Part shown: positions 59,418-60,128 of the stretch, piece after piece
Numbering within the stretch: position 1 is the stretch's first letter
Layout: each line of letters begins with the position of its first letter
Source of the DNA: Oscillospiraceae bacterium
GTDB taxonomy: Bacteria > Bacillota > Clostridia > Oscillospirales > Oscillospiraceae
DNA length: 60,128 nt
Assembly: GCA_009781855.1 (NCBI GenBank)
Contig: WQUY01000004.1
Location: forward strand, 1 to 60,128
Direction: 5' to 3'
The notes under the pieces: generated by a model
Databases searched by the model: none
Told to the model about the DNA's origin: nothing
The model's input: only the letters and a program-made list of their open reading frames with translations
Made by a program: the position numbers and the translations under genes

Positions 59418-59463
59418 AAAGAGAGAAGGCAAATCCCTGTGTATGCGCAATATAATTCTTATA

Positions 59464-59853
59464 TCACTTAAATCTGAATTTTTTGCCGGATTTTAATATT
59501 TCGTTGCCGCTAGAGCGAGCGCTTATAGCATCAATCACATTATAAACTGCATTTTTGTCCTCTTCAGAGAGCGGACGGAGACACTTGATAATCTCGCCAA
59601 AGGTGACACCATCAATGAACCTATCCTCCAAAATTCTGGGTGAAATATCTGATGATGTTTTTCCTAGTATGTAGTCAATCGTTACATCATACACTTCCGA
59701 CAAATCCGTTAGGACATCAAAATTCGGATCTCGCTTTCCTCTCTCATACGAGGAAATAGAGCTGGCTGAAACATTAATGAGTTCCGAAACATCACTTTGT
59801 TTTAGCCCACGATTTTTGCGCAATTCAGATAATCTATCACCGACATCGCTCAC
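59464..59853 (-). CDS. XRE-family transcriptional regulator
   Basis: The 129-aa protein has an N-terminal helix-turn-helix (GDRLSELRKNRGLKQSDVS, then SASSISSYERGKRDPN) and a C-terminal region (~75-129) without known enzymatic motifs. It starts at GTG 59853 after GAGGG. A TATAAT hexamer on the minus strand (59889-59884) may be its -10, though no good -35 is seen. It is divergent from a gene at the right edge; repeated AATCGGCAAT elements between them may be its operators. Confidence 0.85.
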   Translation of the reverse strand: MSDVGDRLSELRKNRGLKQSDVSELINVSASSISSYERGKRDPNFDVLTDLSEVYDVTIDYILGKTSSDISPRILEDRFIDGVTFGEIIKCLRPLSEEDKNAVYNVIDAISARSSGNEILKSGKKFRFK

Positions 59854-59955
59854 TTTGATACCCTCAATCCATTTATTACCAGAATTATACTAGAAAAAAA
59901 TTGGGTTAAGCGCATATTACACATATTGGCGATTGCGCATTTATTTTCTGGTTAA

Positions 59956-60049
59956 AATCGGCAATTTGGCGAATTGAGAGAATGTATTCAGAGCATTGAT
60001 GATGACGTGACTATTTATATTGACATGAATCGGCAATGTATGTTATGTT
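59956..60049 (+). promoter_or_regulatory. Promoter region with direct repeats between divergent genes
   Basis: The 10-mer AATCGGCAAT occurs at 59956-59965 and 60028-60037. For the right-edge gene, TTGACA (60020-60025), 18 bp and TATGTT (60044-60049) make a promoter whose spacer contains the second copy. This is the layout expected for repression by the divergent XRE protein. Confidence 0.45.
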
Positions 60050-60102
60050 CGATTGTGTGAGCCGTGAAAATTGGTACAATCGTTTGAGAATTGAGGAAAG
60101 AT

Positions 60103-60128
60103 ATGGAACTAACAAAAAATGAGCTGCA
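60103..60128 (+). CDS. Start of a gene cut by the right edge
   Basis: ATG 60103 lies six bases after GAGGAAAG and opens a frame of eight codons (MELTKNEL) before the window ends. The ribosome site and the promoter at 60020 support a real gene. Too little remains to name it. Confidence 0.5.

Noticed and set aside
53841-60128. Prophage or integrative element at the right end
   Set aside because: Two XRE regulators, one of CI type, suggested a prophage, but no integrase, terminase or structural gene is present and the genes between them are a sugar-transport operon.
1-60128. CRISPR array, rRNA, insertion sequence
   Set aside because: I saw no regularly spaced direct repeats, no rRNA-like blocks and no transposase motif in any frame.

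Overview
The window looks like a chromosomal segment of an anaerobic, low-to-moderate GC, single-membrane Firmicute, probably a clostridial lineage. This is inferred from strong purine-rich ribosome binding sites with frequent GTG/TTG starts, RNase J, a single-chain glycyl-tRNA synthetase, a transketolase split into two genes, an FtsK/SpoIIIE translocase, lipoprotein solute-binding proteins, an SLH-anchored exoprotein and a Tad pilus locus without a secretin. No rRNA, tRNA, CRISPR array, transposase or phage structural gene was seen.

Region 1 (1-19335) is an accessory redox/catabolic region. It holds three short-chain dehydrogenases, an MFS carrier, an XdhC-type molybdenum-enzyme maturation factor, a UroD-fold protein, a molybdenum hydroxylase split over two loci (a [2Fe-2S] subunit with an N-terminal C2H2-like zinc finger; an FAD subunit interrupted by a complete GltD-like NAD(P)H oxidoreductase module; a divergent large subunit), a dipeptide/nickel-type ABC importer whose two permeases are fused, an Old-Yellow-Enzyme/BaiCD-like Fe-S flavoenzyme, and a small carboxymuconolactone-decarboxylase-fold protein. 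Together they read as uptake, oxidation/reduction and possibly demethylation or dehydroxylation of an unidentified, perhaps alicyclic, aromatic or steroid-like compound. This region is the best candidate for an undescribed system.

Region 2 (19390-22720) is a cobalamin-riboswitch-controlled btuFCD-type importer. Region 3 (22800-32014) is housekeeping: glyS, split transketolase, metG, uppP, ftsK/spoIIIE, plus an unannotated 35-codon membrane-peptide gene with its own promoter-like sequence and terminator. Region 4 (32095-36092) carries an SLH-M28 peptidase exoprotein and a PAS-PAS-GGDEF diguanylate cyclase.

Region 5 (36399-48334) is a Tad/Flp pilus operon: CpaE-like ATPase, CpaF, TadB, TadC, a divergent pilin, three TadE/TadG-type minor proteins and a CpaA peptidase, followed by WG-repeat and FHA proteins. 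Region 6 (48356-53871) holds a TelA-family protein on the minus strand and rpe, recR, rnj, an ArsC/Spx-like gene and a uridine phosphorylase on the plus strand. Region 7 (53870-60128) has an XRE-S24 repressor, a Gfo/Idh dehydrogenase with a CUT1 sugar importer lacking an ATPase gene, an XRE regulator, and the start of a gene running off the right edge.

A family of about 40-bp imperfectly palindromic repeats (roughly RCCGTCAGGYGRTRGG followed by TTCGACTCC) sits directly 3' of stop codons at 6067, 22721, 31653 and 40971. Every gene assignment here is by eye from translated motifs; no similarity search was run.
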